Shown here: one piece after another, positions 17,259 to 26,731 of the stretch
How positions within the stretch are numbered: position 1 is the first letter of the stretch
Layout: every line of letters begins with the position of its first letter
Source of the DNA: Gammaproteobacteria bacterium
GTDB taxonomy: Bacteria; Pseudomonadota; Gammaproteobacteria; Pseudomonadales; IMCC2047
Direction of reading: 5' to 3'
Assembly (NCBI GenBank): GCA_021773395.1
Contig: JAJFKB010000020.1
Location: 310,001-374,000 of the forward strand
DNA: 64,000 bases
Program-made: the position numbers and the translations under genes
The notes under the pieces: generated by a model
What the model was told of the DNA's origin: nothing
What the model saw: only the letters and a program-made list of their open reading frames with translations
The model's database searches: none

Positions 17259-17574
17259 AGAGTCAAGATCCTCTAATAGGTAATAAATATACAGATTTGC
17301 TAAGAATAACAGGCCATCAGAGCTTCTTACATAGCTAAATCCTGTTTTCTATTTTCTGTTTTGAACTATCAATTCGACTGAGCACCATAGTTCTCTTCCG
17401 ACGTCTTTGAAATGGAGGCTCGAACTAAACCGGACGTATAGCAACACTCTTGTCTGCGCTCTTGTCTATACTTTTGTCTATACTCTTATTTATACTCTGG
17501 GAGCAAACGGCACATTACGTGATAGCATAACCCGTCTTTTATATTAATAATGGGGCATCGGCAAAACAATTATC
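17259..17574. promoter_or_regulatory. Divergent promoter region between fdhB and the diguanylate cyclase gene
   Basis: A 316-base gene-free stretch separating the formate dehydrogenase operon (minus) from the substrate-binding/GGDEF gene (plus). Its only clear structure is the 12-bp tandem repeat at 17445-17498, listed separately. Promoters for both directions must lie here, but I cannot place -35/-10 boxes with confidence. Confidence 0.45.
17445..17498. repeat. 12-bp tandem repeat, about 4.5 copies
   Basis: Units starting at 17445, 17457, 17469, 17481 and (partial) 17493 follow the pattern yACTCTTGTCTA with drift: CACTCTTGTCTG, CGCTCTTGTCTA, TACTTTTGTCTA, TACTCTTATTTA, TACTCT. The array is non-coding and lies about 77 bp before the diguanylate cyclase ATG and about 187 bp before the fdhB ATG. 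It could be an array of binding sites or a simple slippage repeat. Confidence 0.85.
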
Positions 17575-19098
17575 ATGCTCAAATTTACTACCCGATATTG
17601 GTTGTTCCTGGCTTTGCTTTTCAGCATAAAAGGCTTCTCCCAGGATCAGCCCATTCCATTATCACTAACAGACGCTGAGCGTGCATGGCTAGTTGATCAT
17701 CCGGTAATTACCTTCGCCGCGGACCCTTTTTTTTCGCCCATCGAATTTTATAACGAAGAAGGACAGTTTTCAGGTATTACTCAAGATTATCTTACCTATA
17801 TAGCCAAGCAATTAAACGTCACTTTTAAACCCGTTAAAACCGACAGCTGGGCAGAATCAGTTGACCTGGTCAGAAACGGTAAAGTCCTTATGTTGTCCTC
17901 TGAGCTTAAAACACCCGAAAATACTAACTATTACGAATTTAGTAAGCCTCACATTATTTTTCCCACTGTTATTCTCGCCCGAGAAAATGTTATTCGTCAG
18001 CAGAAGTATGAAGATCTTTCTGGAAAACGTTTGACTGTTGTTCAGGGCTATCCGGATATCGATTTAATTCGCGAAAGCTATCCAGACATTGAGCTCTTGG
18101 AAGTGGCGACCGTAGTGGATGCACTACGCATGACCGCCTTTGGACAGGCCGATGCCACGAGTATTTCTCAGCCCGTCGCTTCCTACTACATAGAAAAGGA
18201 AGGTATCACAAATCTTCATGTAGTGGGCGTCGCTGATTACGTATCACACGCCTCTTTTGCGATCAATAAAGAGCATGCCGTTTTGGCACATATTCTAAGT
18301 AAAGTATTGGATGCAATGCCAAAACAGGAAGTGCAGGAAATATTCAATCGCTGGGTATTACTAAAGGCCGATCTAAATTTTGACTACGGGCCGTTAATCA
18401 AAATGTCCATCGTCGCCGGGCTGATCATTCTGTTGCTGATCGCATGGATCTATCAAACGCAAACCCAAAAAAGGCGTCTTCAGAGGGAGATCTCGATGAG
18501 ACAGTCTAAGGAAAATGAACTCAACCATGTCATGGAGGAATTACAAAAAGTTAACCGTCAACTGGAAGTTGCCATCATTACAGACCCTCTAACAGGCGTA
18601 ATGAATCGTCGAGGATTTTATGATCTGTTAAACACTGAGCTCAGTAGAGTAATGCGTTATGGTGGTGAGGCAGCCCTGCTGATGATGGATATCGACCATT
18701 TCAAGGTTATTAATGACACACATGGGCACAGAGCAGGCGACTCAGCATTGCATGAGTTTACCCTCGTCTGTAAAAATGTTATTCGCTCGATCGATGTTAT
18801 TTCACGCATTGGTGGTGAAGAGTTTGCTGTCATGCTACCTAATACCAATATAGAAAGCGCAGTTATACTTGCTGAGCGAATCAGGGAAGCCGTTGAAGGC
18901 ATTTCAATTGAAGTGATCAGGGGTATGAAAATTCGAATGACAGTTAGCATTGGCGTTGCTTCCTATGAGAACAATGACGACGCCGATGCATTTATTCACA
19001 AAGCCGACCAGGCATTGTACTTTGCGAAAAATAACGGAAGGAACCAGACAATTTGTTACCACGACCTGCAAAACCAGCACCAAGACCACTCAAATTAG
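17575..19098 (+). CDS. Diguanylate cyclase with periplasmic SBP_bac_3 sensor domain
   Basis: A 507-aa membrane sensor. It has a signal peptide (about 1-22), a periplasmic solute-binding domain of the family 3 type (about 38-265), a membrane helix (about 276-293), a short coiled coil (about 300-335) and a GGDEF domain (about 336-490). The active site is GGEEF at 413-417, and an inhibitory-site motif RSID is at 404-407, so cyclic-di-GMP synthesis with product inhibition is expected. The sensor domain suggests it responds to an amino acid or similar small molecule. It is transcribed divergently from the formate dehydrogenase operon and shares its intergenic region. Confidence 0.93.
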   Translation: MLKFTTRYWLFLALLFSIKGFSQDQPIPLSLTDAERAWLVDHPVITFAADPFFSPIEFYNEEGQFSGITQDYLTYIAKQLNVTFKPVKTDSWAESVDLVRNGKVLMLSSELKTPENTNYYEFSKPHIIFPTVILARENVIRQQKYEDLSGKRLTVVQGYPDIDLIRESYPDIELLEVATVVDALRMTAFGQADATSISQPVASYYIEKEGITNLHVVGVADYVSHASFAINKEHAVLAHILSKVLDAMPKQEVQEIFNRWVLLKADLNFDYGPLIKMSIVAGLIILLLIAWIYQTQTQKRRLQREISMRQSKENELNHVMEELQKVNRQLEVAIITDPLTGVMNRRGFYDLLNTELSRVMRYGGEAALLMMDIDHFKVINDTHGHRAGDSALHEFTLVCKNVIRSIDVISRIGGEEFAVMLPNTNIESAVILAERIREAVEGISIEVIRGMKIRMTVSIGVASYENNDDADAFIHKADQALYFAKNNGRNQTICYHDLQNQHQDHSN

Positions 19099-19283
19099 AA
19101 AGACATTACATGACTTCCAGCCGCTTTGATTTGGCACTCCTCGCGTGTAACTTGTCATTGTAGTCAGGCTTGAATGTTCGCATTATCAACTTGATCAAAA
19201 TCCGACACCAGTTGTTCATGGCACCGCATGAAACTGCTTATGCAATCAGGTAGTTAAGGCGAAATAAAGCAGGTAAAAATGAG

Positions 19284-20006
19284 ATGCCACTCACACAATC
19301 TCTCAAGCGCACGGCAGCACCCATCCTAATCTCAAGGTTTGTTCGATTGGAGTTTGGAGCCTTAGGGCGAAAAATAGCGAGGGCTTTTGGTTACCGTACT
19401 CCCACGAATATCGCCCTGGAGGAGATCAAGATTCCAGATTCGGCACTAGCCATAAAAACAACCGAACTAGTTGAACAATGCTCACCACTATATCTGCTTA
19501 ACCATTCAATACGTAGCTACTGCTTTGGTGTTGCCATCTCTCGTCAGCTCAACATAAAGGCAGATTTAGAGCTCTTTTATATGGCGGCTATCATGCACGA
19601 TCTGGGGTTAGTATCACCCTATGATCAATATGAGGGCTCATTTGAAGTCGCGGGAGCAGAAGTGGCACGCAAGTTTATCCTGGAGCAGGGGCAAACTACC
19701 GAAAAAGCAGATCTTATACACGAAGCCATTGCACCGCATTCCTCTGTGGGCATAGCCCATAAAAAAGAAGCAGAAATTGCCCTGCTACACTACGGCGCAG
19801 GTGTCGATGTAATTGGTTTTCGTGCTGAAGATATTGCGCCGCGAACGCGCAAAGCCATCGTAACAGCGTATCCCAGGCTTCAATTCAAAACTGAGTTCAC
19901 CAAGCTTCTGGATTACCAGATAGAGCATAAACCGAACTGCCATATCGCCGGTCATTGTGCGCTGGGTTTTCGCGGAAAAATTAAAGACGCTCCCTTTAGC
20001 GAATAA
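19284..20006 (+). CDS. HD-domain protein, cyanamide hydratase-like
   Basis: A 240-aa soluble protein with an HD metal-binding domain. The HD pair lies in MHDLGL (about residues 107-112), and there are further histidines at HEAIAPH (about 144-150). The spacing and size resemble the HD family that includes cyanamide hydratase-like proteins. Such domains hydrolyse phosphoesters or amides; substrate unknown. The N-terminal 60 residues look helical and less conserved. It is convergent with dodecin, 26 nt away. Confidence 0.75.
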   Translation: MPLTQSLKRTAAPILISRFVRLEFGALGRKIARAFGYRTPTNIALEEIKIPDSALAIKTTELVEQCSPLYLLNHSIRSYCFGVAISRQLNIKADLELFYMAAIMHDLGLVSPYDQYEGSFEVAGAEVARKFILEQGQTTEKADLIHEAIAPHSSVGIAHKKEAEIALLHYGAGVDVIGFRAEDIAPRTRKAIVTAYPRLQFKTEFTKLLDYQIEHKPNCHIAGHCALGFRGKIKDAPFSE

Positions 20007-20032
20007 AAACTCACTATTCAGCTAACAAAATG

Positions 20033-20242
20033 CTAGTCGTCGAGGCGAAAGCCTATTTTCATCACCACTTGATAGTGTCCAACTTCGCCATCGACAACAT
20101 GTCCTCGAATCTCTTCAACTTCAAACCATTCTACCCGTTTGACGGTTTGCGAAGTTCTTTTAACTGCATTCTGAATAGCATCTTCAATGCTGACTTTAGA
20201 GGATCCAACGACATCAACCTTTTTATAAACATGACTACTCAT
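20033..20242 (-). CDS. Dodecin, flavin-storage protein
   Basis: A 69-aa protein matching dodecin in length and sequence: MSSHVYKKVDVVGSS, SIEDAIQNAV, and the flavin-stacking tryptophan in VEWFEV. Dodecins form hollow dodecamers that bind riboflavin or FMN and buffer free flavin. It lies about 60 nt after moaA on the same strand and may have its own promoter. Identification is firm. Confidence 0.93.
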   Translation of the reverse strand: MSSHVYKKVDVVGSSKVSIEDAIQNAVKRTSQTVKRVEWFEVEEIRGHVVDGEVGHYQVVMKIGFRLDD

Positions 20243-20300
20243 AGGTTTTTCCCTTTTTATTGATTAATGCTATGCCCGGCTTTTTACCAGGCAACCCTTG

Positions 20301-21290
20301 TTAACCACCAGTGGTATTCATAAAGCGTAATATTTGCGGCTCATTTTCAAGCTCAAAGTAATGCCTTTCAGGCTTAATTTCCATTCCCTGCATAATCGCT
20401 TCGGTCAGTTTTTCCTTATCTCCGGGATAGGCTCTGACAACGGAGCGCAAATCGATAGAATGTTCATTGCCCAGACAGAGCAATAATCGGCCTTCAACCG
20501 TGAGCCGCACTCTATTGCAGGTATCGCAAAAATTTTCGCTATGCGGGGAAATAAAACCGACACGCGAATCATAGCCAGGCACACGCCAATAACGCGAAGG
20601 CCCGCCAGTATTTTCGCTCGTAGGAATCAGCTCAAATTCTTCACTAATGATGTCACGCAACGCCTGACTGGAACAAAACGCTTCTCCACGATTGTGCTCT
20701 GTAATCGCACCAAGCGGCATCTCCTCAATATAGGAAATATCCAGCCCCCGACCCAGCGCATAGCGTAACAGGCTCAGCACTTCGTCGTCATTGCGACCAC
20801 TTAAAATTACCGCGTTTAGTTTAATGCGATCAAAGCCGTTCGCAATGGCCGAATCAATCCCTTCCAGAACCTTTTCCAGCTTGCCAATACGGGTCAACTC
20901 CTTAAAGCGGTCAGCTTTAAGGCTATCCAAACTGATATTAATACGTTTAACCCCGGATTCTTTTAATTCCGTGGCGTATTGGCTGAGATGAGAGCCGTTT
21001 GTGGTAAAAGTAAGTTCATCCAGATTTTCAAGAGCTCCAAGATGACGGAAGAGCTGCTGCACATTGTGTCGAACCAAGGGTTCGCCACCTGTCAGTCGAA
21101 TTTTTTTCACACCAAGATCAACGAAGGTTTCACCGATGAATGCCAACTCTTCAAGCGTCAACACCTGCTCTTTAGGTAGAAAGGTCATATCTTCAGACAT
21201 GCAATAGACACAGCGAAAATCACAGCGATCTGTCACCGACATTCTCAGATAAGTAACTTCCCTGCCAAAACGATCTATTAATTTTGCCAA
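20301..21290 (-). CDS. moaA: GTP 3',8-cyclase
   Basis: A 329-aa radical-SAM enzyme for the first step of molybdopterin synthesis. The SAM cluster motif is CDFRCVYC (Cys23, 27, 30). A C-terminal second cluster is in CDTCNRVRL with a downstream Cys, and the protein ends in the expected Gly-Gly. The start codon is TTG, supported by GGAGAG about 8-10 nt upstream; no ATG lies before the catalytic motif. It overlaps the 3' end of moaE by 13 nt. It is the last gene of moaC-moaD-moaE-moaA. Confidence 0.96.
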   Translation of the reverse strand: MAKLIDRFGREVTYLRMSVTDRCDFRCVYCMSEDMTFLPKEQVLTLEELAFIGETFVDLGVKKIRLTGGEPLVRHNVQQLFRHLGALENLDELTFTTNGSHLSQYATELKESGVKRINISLDSLKADRFKELTRIGKLEKVLEGIDSAIANGFDRIKLNAVILSGRNDDEVLSLLRYALGRGLDISYIEEMPLGAITEHNRGEAFCSSQALRDIISEEFELIPTSENTGGPSRYWRVPGYDSRVGFISPHSENFCDTCNRVRLTVEGRLLLCLGNEHSIDLRSVVRAYPGDKEKLTEAIMQGMEIKPERHYFELENEPQILRFMNTTGG

Positions 21291-21727
21291 CGTGACTCTC
21301 TCTCCGTATCAGATGCTTTGGCATCTACCCAAACATCACCGGTACTGCGCTGCTCTTTTTTCCAGAACGGCGCTTTAGTTTTCAAAAAATCCATCAAATA
21401 TTCACAAGCGGCAAAAGCCGCCTCTCGGTGCGCACTATTTACACCCACGAATACTATTTGATCAGAGGCATGTAACGCACCAATACGATGAATAATTCTG
21501 GCATTGGTAATAGGCCAGCGCTGCCTGGCATCTTCGATGAGCTGTGCCAACACCTTCTCTGTCATGCCCGGATAGTGTTCCAGAAACATGCCGTTAACTG
21601 ACTCATCATTGTGCAGATCTCTCACTAAACCGACGAAGGTAACGATCGCACCTATTTGAGGCGCATCTTCCCTTAGCGCCTGGTACTCATCGGCCAGACT
21701 AAAATCCTCATTTTGAATACGAATCAT
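21278..21727 (-). CDS. moaE: Molybdopterin synthase catalytic subunit
   Basis: A 149-aa protein that receives sulfur from MoaD thiocarboxylate and converts cPMP to molybdopterin. It shows FVGLVRD, the LEHYPGMTE segment, HRIGAL and the catalytic lysine region [11 protein letters not shown] chose the ATG at 21727, with GAGTGG a few nt upstream; a GTG 9 nt further upstream is possible. It lies between moaD and moaA. Confidence 0.95.
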   Translation of the reverse strand: MIRIQNEDFSLADEYQALREDAPQIGAIVTFVGLVRDLHNDESVNGMFLEHYPGMTEKVLAQLIEDARQRWPITNARIIHRIGALHASDQIVFVGVNSAHREAAFAACEYLMDFLKTKAPFWKKEQRSTGDVWVDAKASDTERESRWQN

Positions 21728-21792
21728 TAATACCACTCACTACTGATAAGCGCTCTAAACCTGTTGATAGCTACGATGAGCGCTTTTTTGCT

Positions 21793-22044
21793 TTAGCCTC
21801 CCGTAACCGGAGGGAAAAAACCAACTTCATCCCCCGCATTAACCACTACATCAGGCGTTGCGATTACCTGATTAACTGCCACCAGCAGATTTTCATCCTG
21901 CATCGCTGATAACCAAGGCTCTCCGCGAGCCGCCAGCTGTTGCCTTAATTCAGCGACCGAGTTTCTCGAATCCCGCAGCATTACCTGCTCTTCAGCACAG
22001 TCAAGCTGATCGCGTAACCGAGCAAAATAAAGTACTTTAACCAT
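21793..22044 (-). CDS. moaD: Molybdopterin synthase sulfur carrier subunit
   Basis: An 83-aa beta-grasp protein. The C-terminal Gly-Gly (ending PPVTGG) is the site of thiocarboxylation, and VKVLYFARLRDQL is the typical first strand. It starts 6 nt after moaC and lies about 65 nt before moaE. It acts as sulfur donor to MoaE. Confidence 0.95.
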   Translation of the reverse strand: MVKVLYFARLRDQLDCAEEQVMLRDSRNSVAELRQQLAARGEPWLSAMQDENLLVAVNQVIATPDVVVNAGDEVGFFPPVTGG

Positions 22045-22050
22045 TTGCCG

Positions 22051-22533
22051 TCAATTCTCTTCTACCCGCCAATGACCGGACTTACCGCCTTTCTTTTCCA
22101 GTAATCTCGTACTTTCAATAATCATTCCCCGATCTACTGCTTTGCACATATCATAGAGAGTCAGAGCGGCCACTGAGGCAGCCGTTAACGCCTCCATCTC
22201 TACCCCGGTCTGCCCACTCACTTTACAGGTAGCCTCGATTCTTACCATCGACTCCTGTTCCACCGCATCCAGCGCCACTTTGACTGAAGTCAGCATGAGC
22301 GGGTGGCATAAAGGGATCAACTCCCAGCACCTTTTGGCAGCCTGAATACCGGCAATACGCGCTGTCGCAAACACATCACCTTTTTTATGTCCACCAGACA
22401 AAATCAGTGACAGTGTCTCGGGGTTCATTCTGACAAAAGCTTCCGCTGTAGCAATACGTGATGTGGATTCTTTCTCACCGACGTCCACCATTTGGGCTTT
22501 GCCATGCTCATCTAAATGGGTTAACTGGCTCAT
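22051..22533 (-). CDS. moaC: Cyclic pyranopterin monophosphate synthase
   Basis: A 160-aa enzyme that completes cPMP formation together with MoaA. Family signatures are [16 protein letters not shown] near the N-terminus, [21 protein letters not shown] and [11 protein letters not shown] with the DMCKAVD metal region. First gene of the moaC-D-E-A operon. No moaB/mogA homologue is in the window, so the adenylylation step must be encoded elsewhere. Confidence 0.96.
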   Translation of the reverse strand: MSQLTHLDEHGKAQMVDVGEKESTSRIATAEAFVRMNPETLSLILSGGHKKGDVFATARIAGIQAAKRCWELIPLCHPLMLTSVKVALDAVEQESMVRIEATCKVSGQTGVEMEALTAASVAALTLYDMCKAVDRGMIIESTRLLEKKGGKSGHWRVEEN

Positions 22534-22658
22534 TCAATCATCTTTGGTTAATAAAACTCAACTCGCCCTAACGCCAGGCGAACAAGGAAGTACACAGATC
22601 TGATTCTAGCATTTTGCAGCCCACAGATAAATCATTTCAGGAGCAGGAAAACCTAGTT

Positions 22659-22679
22659 TAACCGTAAATTTAACGGTTA
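22659..22679. other. Short inverted repeat between the FAD-oxidase gene and moaC
   Basis: TAACCGT (22659-22665) and ACGGTTA (22673-22679) form a 7-bp stem with a 7-base AT loop. It lies after the oxidase stop codon and upstream of moaC on the minus strand. No U-run follows on the minus strand, so it is a poor terminator; an operator for moaC is possible but unproven. Confidence 0.3.
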
Positions 22680-22725
22680 TTTTACACCATTCTAATCTAA
22701 AGCCTGGCTACGCACAAATCGCTTT

Positions 22726-24102
22726 TTAGAAAATCTTACCGGGATTCAGCAGGTTGAAGGGATCAAATAAATTTTTAACTGATTTCATCAACGCAATTTC
22801 TTCCGCATTCCTACTGAGACTTAAATAGGCTTTTTTCTCCAGACCAATACCATGTTCAGCCGACACAGATCCGCCGCATTGTTCGAGTGGCTCATAAATA
22901 ATCTGATTAACCTGGTGATGCAGATCTGCTGAGTCATCATTTTGCGGTGAAACGAAAAAATGCAGATTCCCATCTCCGATATGCCCAAGAGCGTAAAAAG
23001 GACACTGCGACCAACGCTCAGATAAACGCTGTTCTAACGTTTGTATATAATGATCCATATCTTTAATAGGTAAACTGACGTCATATATAAACTGCGGCCT
23101 TAAAGAAAGCAGTGCCTCAAAATCCTCTCGGATAGCCCACACTTTGTCTCTCTCTGCTTCAGATTTGGGCAGCACCGCATCCTCGATCAGTCCTTTTTCC
23201 ATCGCCGCTTCCATCATCAACTGGAAATGTTCTTTGTCGGCTTGCGGGTCCGCTCCTTGCGCTTCCAGCACCACATAATAGGGGTAATTTCTGGGCAAAG
23301 GGGACTCGTGCCAGCCAGCTTCCGTGACCGCCTGGTAGTAATTACGCCACATTAATTCATAGGAAGTTAACTGCCCGCCGAGTGATTTATCAACAAATTT
23401 AAGCAGATCCACAACCTGCGAAAATTCGTTGACAGCAACCAATGCGCTGTTAGCACTGAGCGGCAGTTCTTTCAATTTAACGATAGCTCGGGTCACTATA
23501 CCCAGCGTACCTTCAGTGCCGACAAACAACTGTTTCAGGTCATACCCGGCATTATTTTTAAGCATACGGTTCATTGAGGAAATCAGGGTGCCATCGGCCA
23601 GCACCACCTCCAACCCTAAAACTAACTCGCGCATCATCCCATAACGAATAACATTCACACCGCCAGCATTGGTCGCAATATTACCACCGATCGTACAGGA
23701 GCCTCTGGCCCCCAGATCCAATGGAAACATCAAATCATGCTGCTTCACATTCTCCTGAAGTGTTTGCAGAACAACCCCGGCCTGAACGGTCGCCGTGCGG
23801 CCCTGAGGATCTATCTCCTCAATCGCATTTAACCTTTCCATTGACAGCACCAGGTCCGCTTTCCCGGAAAGAGTGCCCTGAACCGTTCCTGTAAGCCCCC
23901 CATGGGTTACGACATTTATCTTGTGCTGGTGGCAAAGTTTCAACACCGCACACACCTGTTCGGTCGTTTTCGGCCTTACAAGAGCCCGTGCTTTCATCGG
24001 TGACGCATCCCAATAGCTTTTATTCCGGATGCTTACCTGTTCTGAACCAAGAAGACCTCCCTTCCCTACTATCTCTTCAAGCTGCTGCAAAAAATCGGTC
24101 AT
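22726..24102 (-). CDS. FAD-binding 2-hydroxyacid dehydrogenase, GlcD-like
   Basis: A 458-aa flavoprotein of the FAD-binding PCMH type. The FAD domain (about 37-215) contains THGGLTGTVQG, LDLGARGSCTIGGNIATNAGG and GLEVVLADG. The C-terminal FAD-oxidase domain carries ALGHIGDGNLHFF and SAEHGIGLEKK. This is the GlcD/D-lactate or D-2-hydroxyglutarate dehydrogenase group, which oxidises a D-2-hydroxyacid and passes electrons to quinone, cytochrome or ETF. No glcE/glcF partners are adjacent, so it is probably a single-subunit dehydrogenase. The substrate cannot be decided from sequence. Confidence 0.88.
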   Translation of the reverse strand: MTDFLQQLEEIVGKGGLLGSEQVSIRNKSYWDASPMKARALVRPKTTEQVCAVLKLCHQHKINVVTHGGLTGTVQGTLSGKADLVLSMERLNAIEEIDPQGRTATVQAGVVLQTLQENVKQHDLMFPLDLGARGSCTIGGNIATNAGGVNVIRYGMMRELVLGLEVVLADGTLISSMNRMLKNNAGYDLKQLFVGTEGTLGIVTRAIVKLKELPLSANSALVAVNEFSQVVDLLKFVDKSLGGQLTSYELMWRNYYQAVTEAGWHESPLPRNYPYYVVLEAQGADPQADKEHFQLMMEAAMEKGLIEDAVLPKSEAERDKVWAIREDFEALLSLRPQFIYDVSLPIKDMDHYIQTLEQRLSERWSQCPFYALGHIGDGNLHFFVSPQNDDSADLHHQVNQIIYEPLEQCGGSVSAEHGIGLEKKAYLSLSRNAEEIALMKSVKNLFDPFNLLNPGKIF

Positions 24103-24189
24103 ATATCAAATCTTAAATTGGTAAGTTTATCGCTACTTTTATCAAATATTACCCGCTCGGACAAAAACCCGGCCGGGCTTACCCTTTAA

Positions 24190-24561
24190 CTACTCGAGTC
24201 CAGCACCCGCAGCTAGAAATGTTTCTATTTTTTCTTCAAAATCGGGGCCTATCGGCTTGCAAATATGATCATTACAACCCGCCTTAATCGCCGCTTCAGC
24301 GTCTTCGCTCATCGCCGATGCTGTAACGGCGATAACCGGCTTATTGTAACCCTGCTTTTTTAGCTGCAGGGCAGCTTCATGCCCGTCCATTACAGGCATA
24401 TGCATATCCATCAACACCAGATCATAGCTACCTTGCAGCGCTTTTTCGACACCTTCCTTACCGTTTGCCGCCTGCTCAACTTCGTGACCGCGCAATTGCA
24501 AGCGCAATTGCAACATTTTCCTAATGGGTTCGTCATCTTCAACAATCAAAATACTCGCCAC
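24190..24561 (-). CDS. Single-domain response regulator
   Basis: A 123-aa stand-alone receiver (REC) domain. Acidic pair in VEDDEPIRK, phospho-acceptor Asp in LVLMDMHMPVMDG (about residue 52), Thr/Ser at VTASAM, and Lys in CKPIG. There is no output domain, so it acts as a phosphorelay intermediate or partner protein. The start is GTG with AAGGAG about 8 nt upstream; this SD overlaps the stop of the histidine kinase gene 4 nt away. It is probably phosphorylated by that kinase. Confidence 0.92.
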   Translation of the reverse strand: MASILIVEDDEPIRKMLQLRLQLRGHEVEQAANGKEGVEKALQGSYDLVLMDMHMPVMDGHEAALQLKKQGYNKPVIAVTASAMSEDAEAAIKAGCNDHICKPIGPDFEEKIETFLAAGAGLE

Positions 24562-24565
24562 TTGG

Positions 24566-26731
24566 TTACTCCTTCATTACTATAGTGAACCTGAACAGGG
24601 TTCCTTGTCCCTGCTGGCTCTCCACCTGAATAATTCCATTATGTAATTCTACCAGTCTTTTGGTAATTGCCAGCCCCAAGCCTGAGCCTCCCTGCCGCCG
24701 TGTTCTTGTGGAATCCACCTGTTTAAAAGCATCAAAAATATCAGGCAGATCCGAAGCCGGGATACCCACTCCGCTATCTTTCACGCTCATTTTGAGCGTT
24801 GAACCATCTATTGTACCTTCTACCCTAATCGTTCCCTGCTCAGTGAATTTCAAAGCATTACCCACCAGGTTGATCAGTATCTGCCGAAAACGCATAGGGT
24901 CAAGAATAAATTGTCCCTTTTGAACGGCGGTTTCCATATCAACGCCTTTTTTCCTTGCCATCAACTCAAACTCTGCAAGCACTTTTTGTACCGATTCGCT
25001 GATATCTGTAGACGCTGGCTTTAGTGATAACTGCCCCGCTTCTATTTTGGAAATGTCCAACAAATCATTAATTAACTCCAGCAAATGATTACCCGATTGA
25101 CTCATATCCTTCGCAATATCAGCAATCATCCGAGGTGCGGGCATTTGCTCTTCATTCTGTAATACTGGCAGATAACCCAATATCACTGTCAAAGGCGTAC
25201 GCAATTCATGGCTCATCATATTCAAAAAAGTTGATTTTTGTCTATTCGCCTGTTCCGCCCCTTCTTTTGCCGAAATCAAAGCAGCCTCATGGGCCTTTCG
25301 AAGCGTTAAATCCAGCAATACACCTACATACAATTTTTCCTCCTCAGAGCTCGCGTCACCTACAGAGAGGTGTATCGGTAAAGTACTACCATCCTTTCGT
25401 TTCCCAACGACTTCCCTTCCTTCGCCAATTATATTTTCCTTGCCTGTTCTCTGGTAGTTTTCCAGATATTGATCATGTTCTGAACGGTAAGGCTCGGGCA
25501 TCAGCATTTTGACATTTTGACCCACCACCTCTTCTGAGCCGTATCCAAAAATACTTTCTGCTGCGGGATTAAAAAACAGTATTTTCCCTTTACCATCGAT
25601 AGCAATAATGGCATCAGCTGCATTTTCTAAAACAACGGCCAACCGCTTCTCACTTCTCTTAAGCTCCGAGGTTCTTATCTCCACCTCTGTTCTAACCTGT
25701 TTTTCTCTTTGCACTAACGACCACAGGAAAAAACTCAACATCGTTGTAAGTAAAAACCCGGTAATTAATACCGTATCCGGCAGCCATGTTCTACGGCTAT
25801 CGACATATTGTTTTGTTGCATGGGTAGTGATTCGCCAGATTCGACCCACGATTTCTACGGGGTGACTGGCCATCCATTTCTGCGATGCGGCAATGAACGT
25901 CGATGAACCAACCAGGTAAGTGCTCTTTTCCGGGTCAGTAACGTCTGACAACGCAAGATCCAGCCCTTCCAGCCCGGTTAATCCCTCCAGTGACTCCTGA
26001 AAAAGCCGATCAATTCTTATGACACCTACAACCACACCTCGAAGATCGGCAGCGGAACTGTTTTGCGGTTGTTGTTCTTTATAGACGGGTAAAAATATGA
26101 GTACCCCCAGCGCATGCTGGCTATTTCCCTGCGCATCCTGAACCAGCGGTATTGCCGAGGTTGCTTTGACTTTGCCATCTTCTGCCGCGCTTGTGATCGC
26201 ACCGAATCTTATTTGATTGGAGCTTAAGTCAAAGCCGAGCACAGATTCATTTCCGCGCCATGGCTGCATATAGAATACCGGGAAATACTGGTTACGGGTT
26301 TTCACAGGAATCAGTTGGCCCTGATTATTCTGTTCCTTTATTTGGTAGTTTGACAGCCCCATCTCTCGAACATCCCGCTCGAAATCTGCCCGATCTTCTA
26401 ACGGAATTCTGGGAACCCACTCCAATGCCTGCAGTTCCGGATGAGGCTCCAGATAGGATTGGGTAAATATCTCAAACTCTTCACGACTAACCTTTTCTGA
26501 TGCCAAAAACAAACCGCGAATCGATTCTAAAATCGTGGAACTGAGATCTATACGGTCGCGAAGTTCATATGCAATCAGCTCCATGGCACGCTGCTGGGCA
26601 GCAAAAATCGTTTTTTCCTCCAGATTGCGGGTTACTTGAAACCCCAGCAAACTTACGATTAGTCCGACCGCTAATACAGCGGCAAATATGGATGAGCCGG
26701 CAGTTGTAAACTTATTCGGCGCTGGGGACAT
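24566..26731 (-). CDS. CHASE-PAS sensor histidine kinase
   Basis: A 721-aa membrane kinase. TM1 is at about 12-31, a periplasmic CHASE domain at about 70-290, TM2 at about 320-340, a PAS domain at about 362-480 (AIIAIDGKGKILFFN, ending in a DLTLRKAHE tail), a HisKA domain with His508 in MMSHELRTPL, and an HATPase domain with DSGVGIP and GGSGLGLAI. It lacks its own receiver, so it signals to separate partners. Its first codons overlap the end of the upstream Hpt-REC-REC-GGDEF gene by about 20 nt, and the single REC gene follows after 4 nt, giving a three-gene signalling operon. Confidence 0.92.
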   Translation of the reverse strand: MSPAPNKFTTAGSSIFAAVLAVGLIVSLLGFQVTRNLEEKTIFAAQQRAMELIAYELRDRIDLSSTILESIRGLFLASEKVSREEFEIFTQSYLEPHPELQALEWVPRIPLEDRADFERDVREMGLSNYQIKEQNNQGQLIPVKTRNQYFPVFYMQPWRGNESVLGFDLSSNQIRFGAITSAAEDGKVKATSAIPLVQDAQGNSQHALGVLIFLPVYKEQQPQNSSAADLRGVVVGVIRIDRLFQESLEGLTGLEGLDLALSDVTDPEKSTYLVGSSTFIAASQKWMASHPVEIVGRIWRITTHATKQYVDSRRTWLPDTVLITGFLLTTMLSFFLWSLVQREKQVRTEVEIRTSELKRSEKRLAVVLENAADAIIAIDGKGKILFFNPAAESIFGYGSEEVVGQNVKMLMPEPYRSEHDQYLENYQRTGKENIIGEGREVVGKRKDGSTLPIHLSVGDASSEEEKLYVGVLLDLTLRKAHEAALISAKEGAEQANRQKSTFLNMMSHELRTPLTVILGYLPVLQNEEQMPAPRMIADIAKDMSQSGNHLLELINDLLDISKIEAGQLSLKPASTDISESVQKVLAEFELMARKKGVDMETAVQKGQFILDPMRFRQILINLVGNALKFTEQGTIRVEGTIDGSTLKMSVKDSGVGIPASDLPDIFDAFKQVDSTRTRRQGGSGLGLAITKRLVELHNGIIQVESQQGQGTLFRFTIVMKE

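Noticed and set aside
20030-20263. 77-codon plus-strand open frame over dodecin
   Set aside because: The minus-strand dodecin is certain; the opposing frame is its mirror.
20274-20292. Hairpin GCCTGG/CCGGGC between moaA and dodecin as a terminator
   Set aside because: It includes a G-T pair and has no U run on the minus strand.
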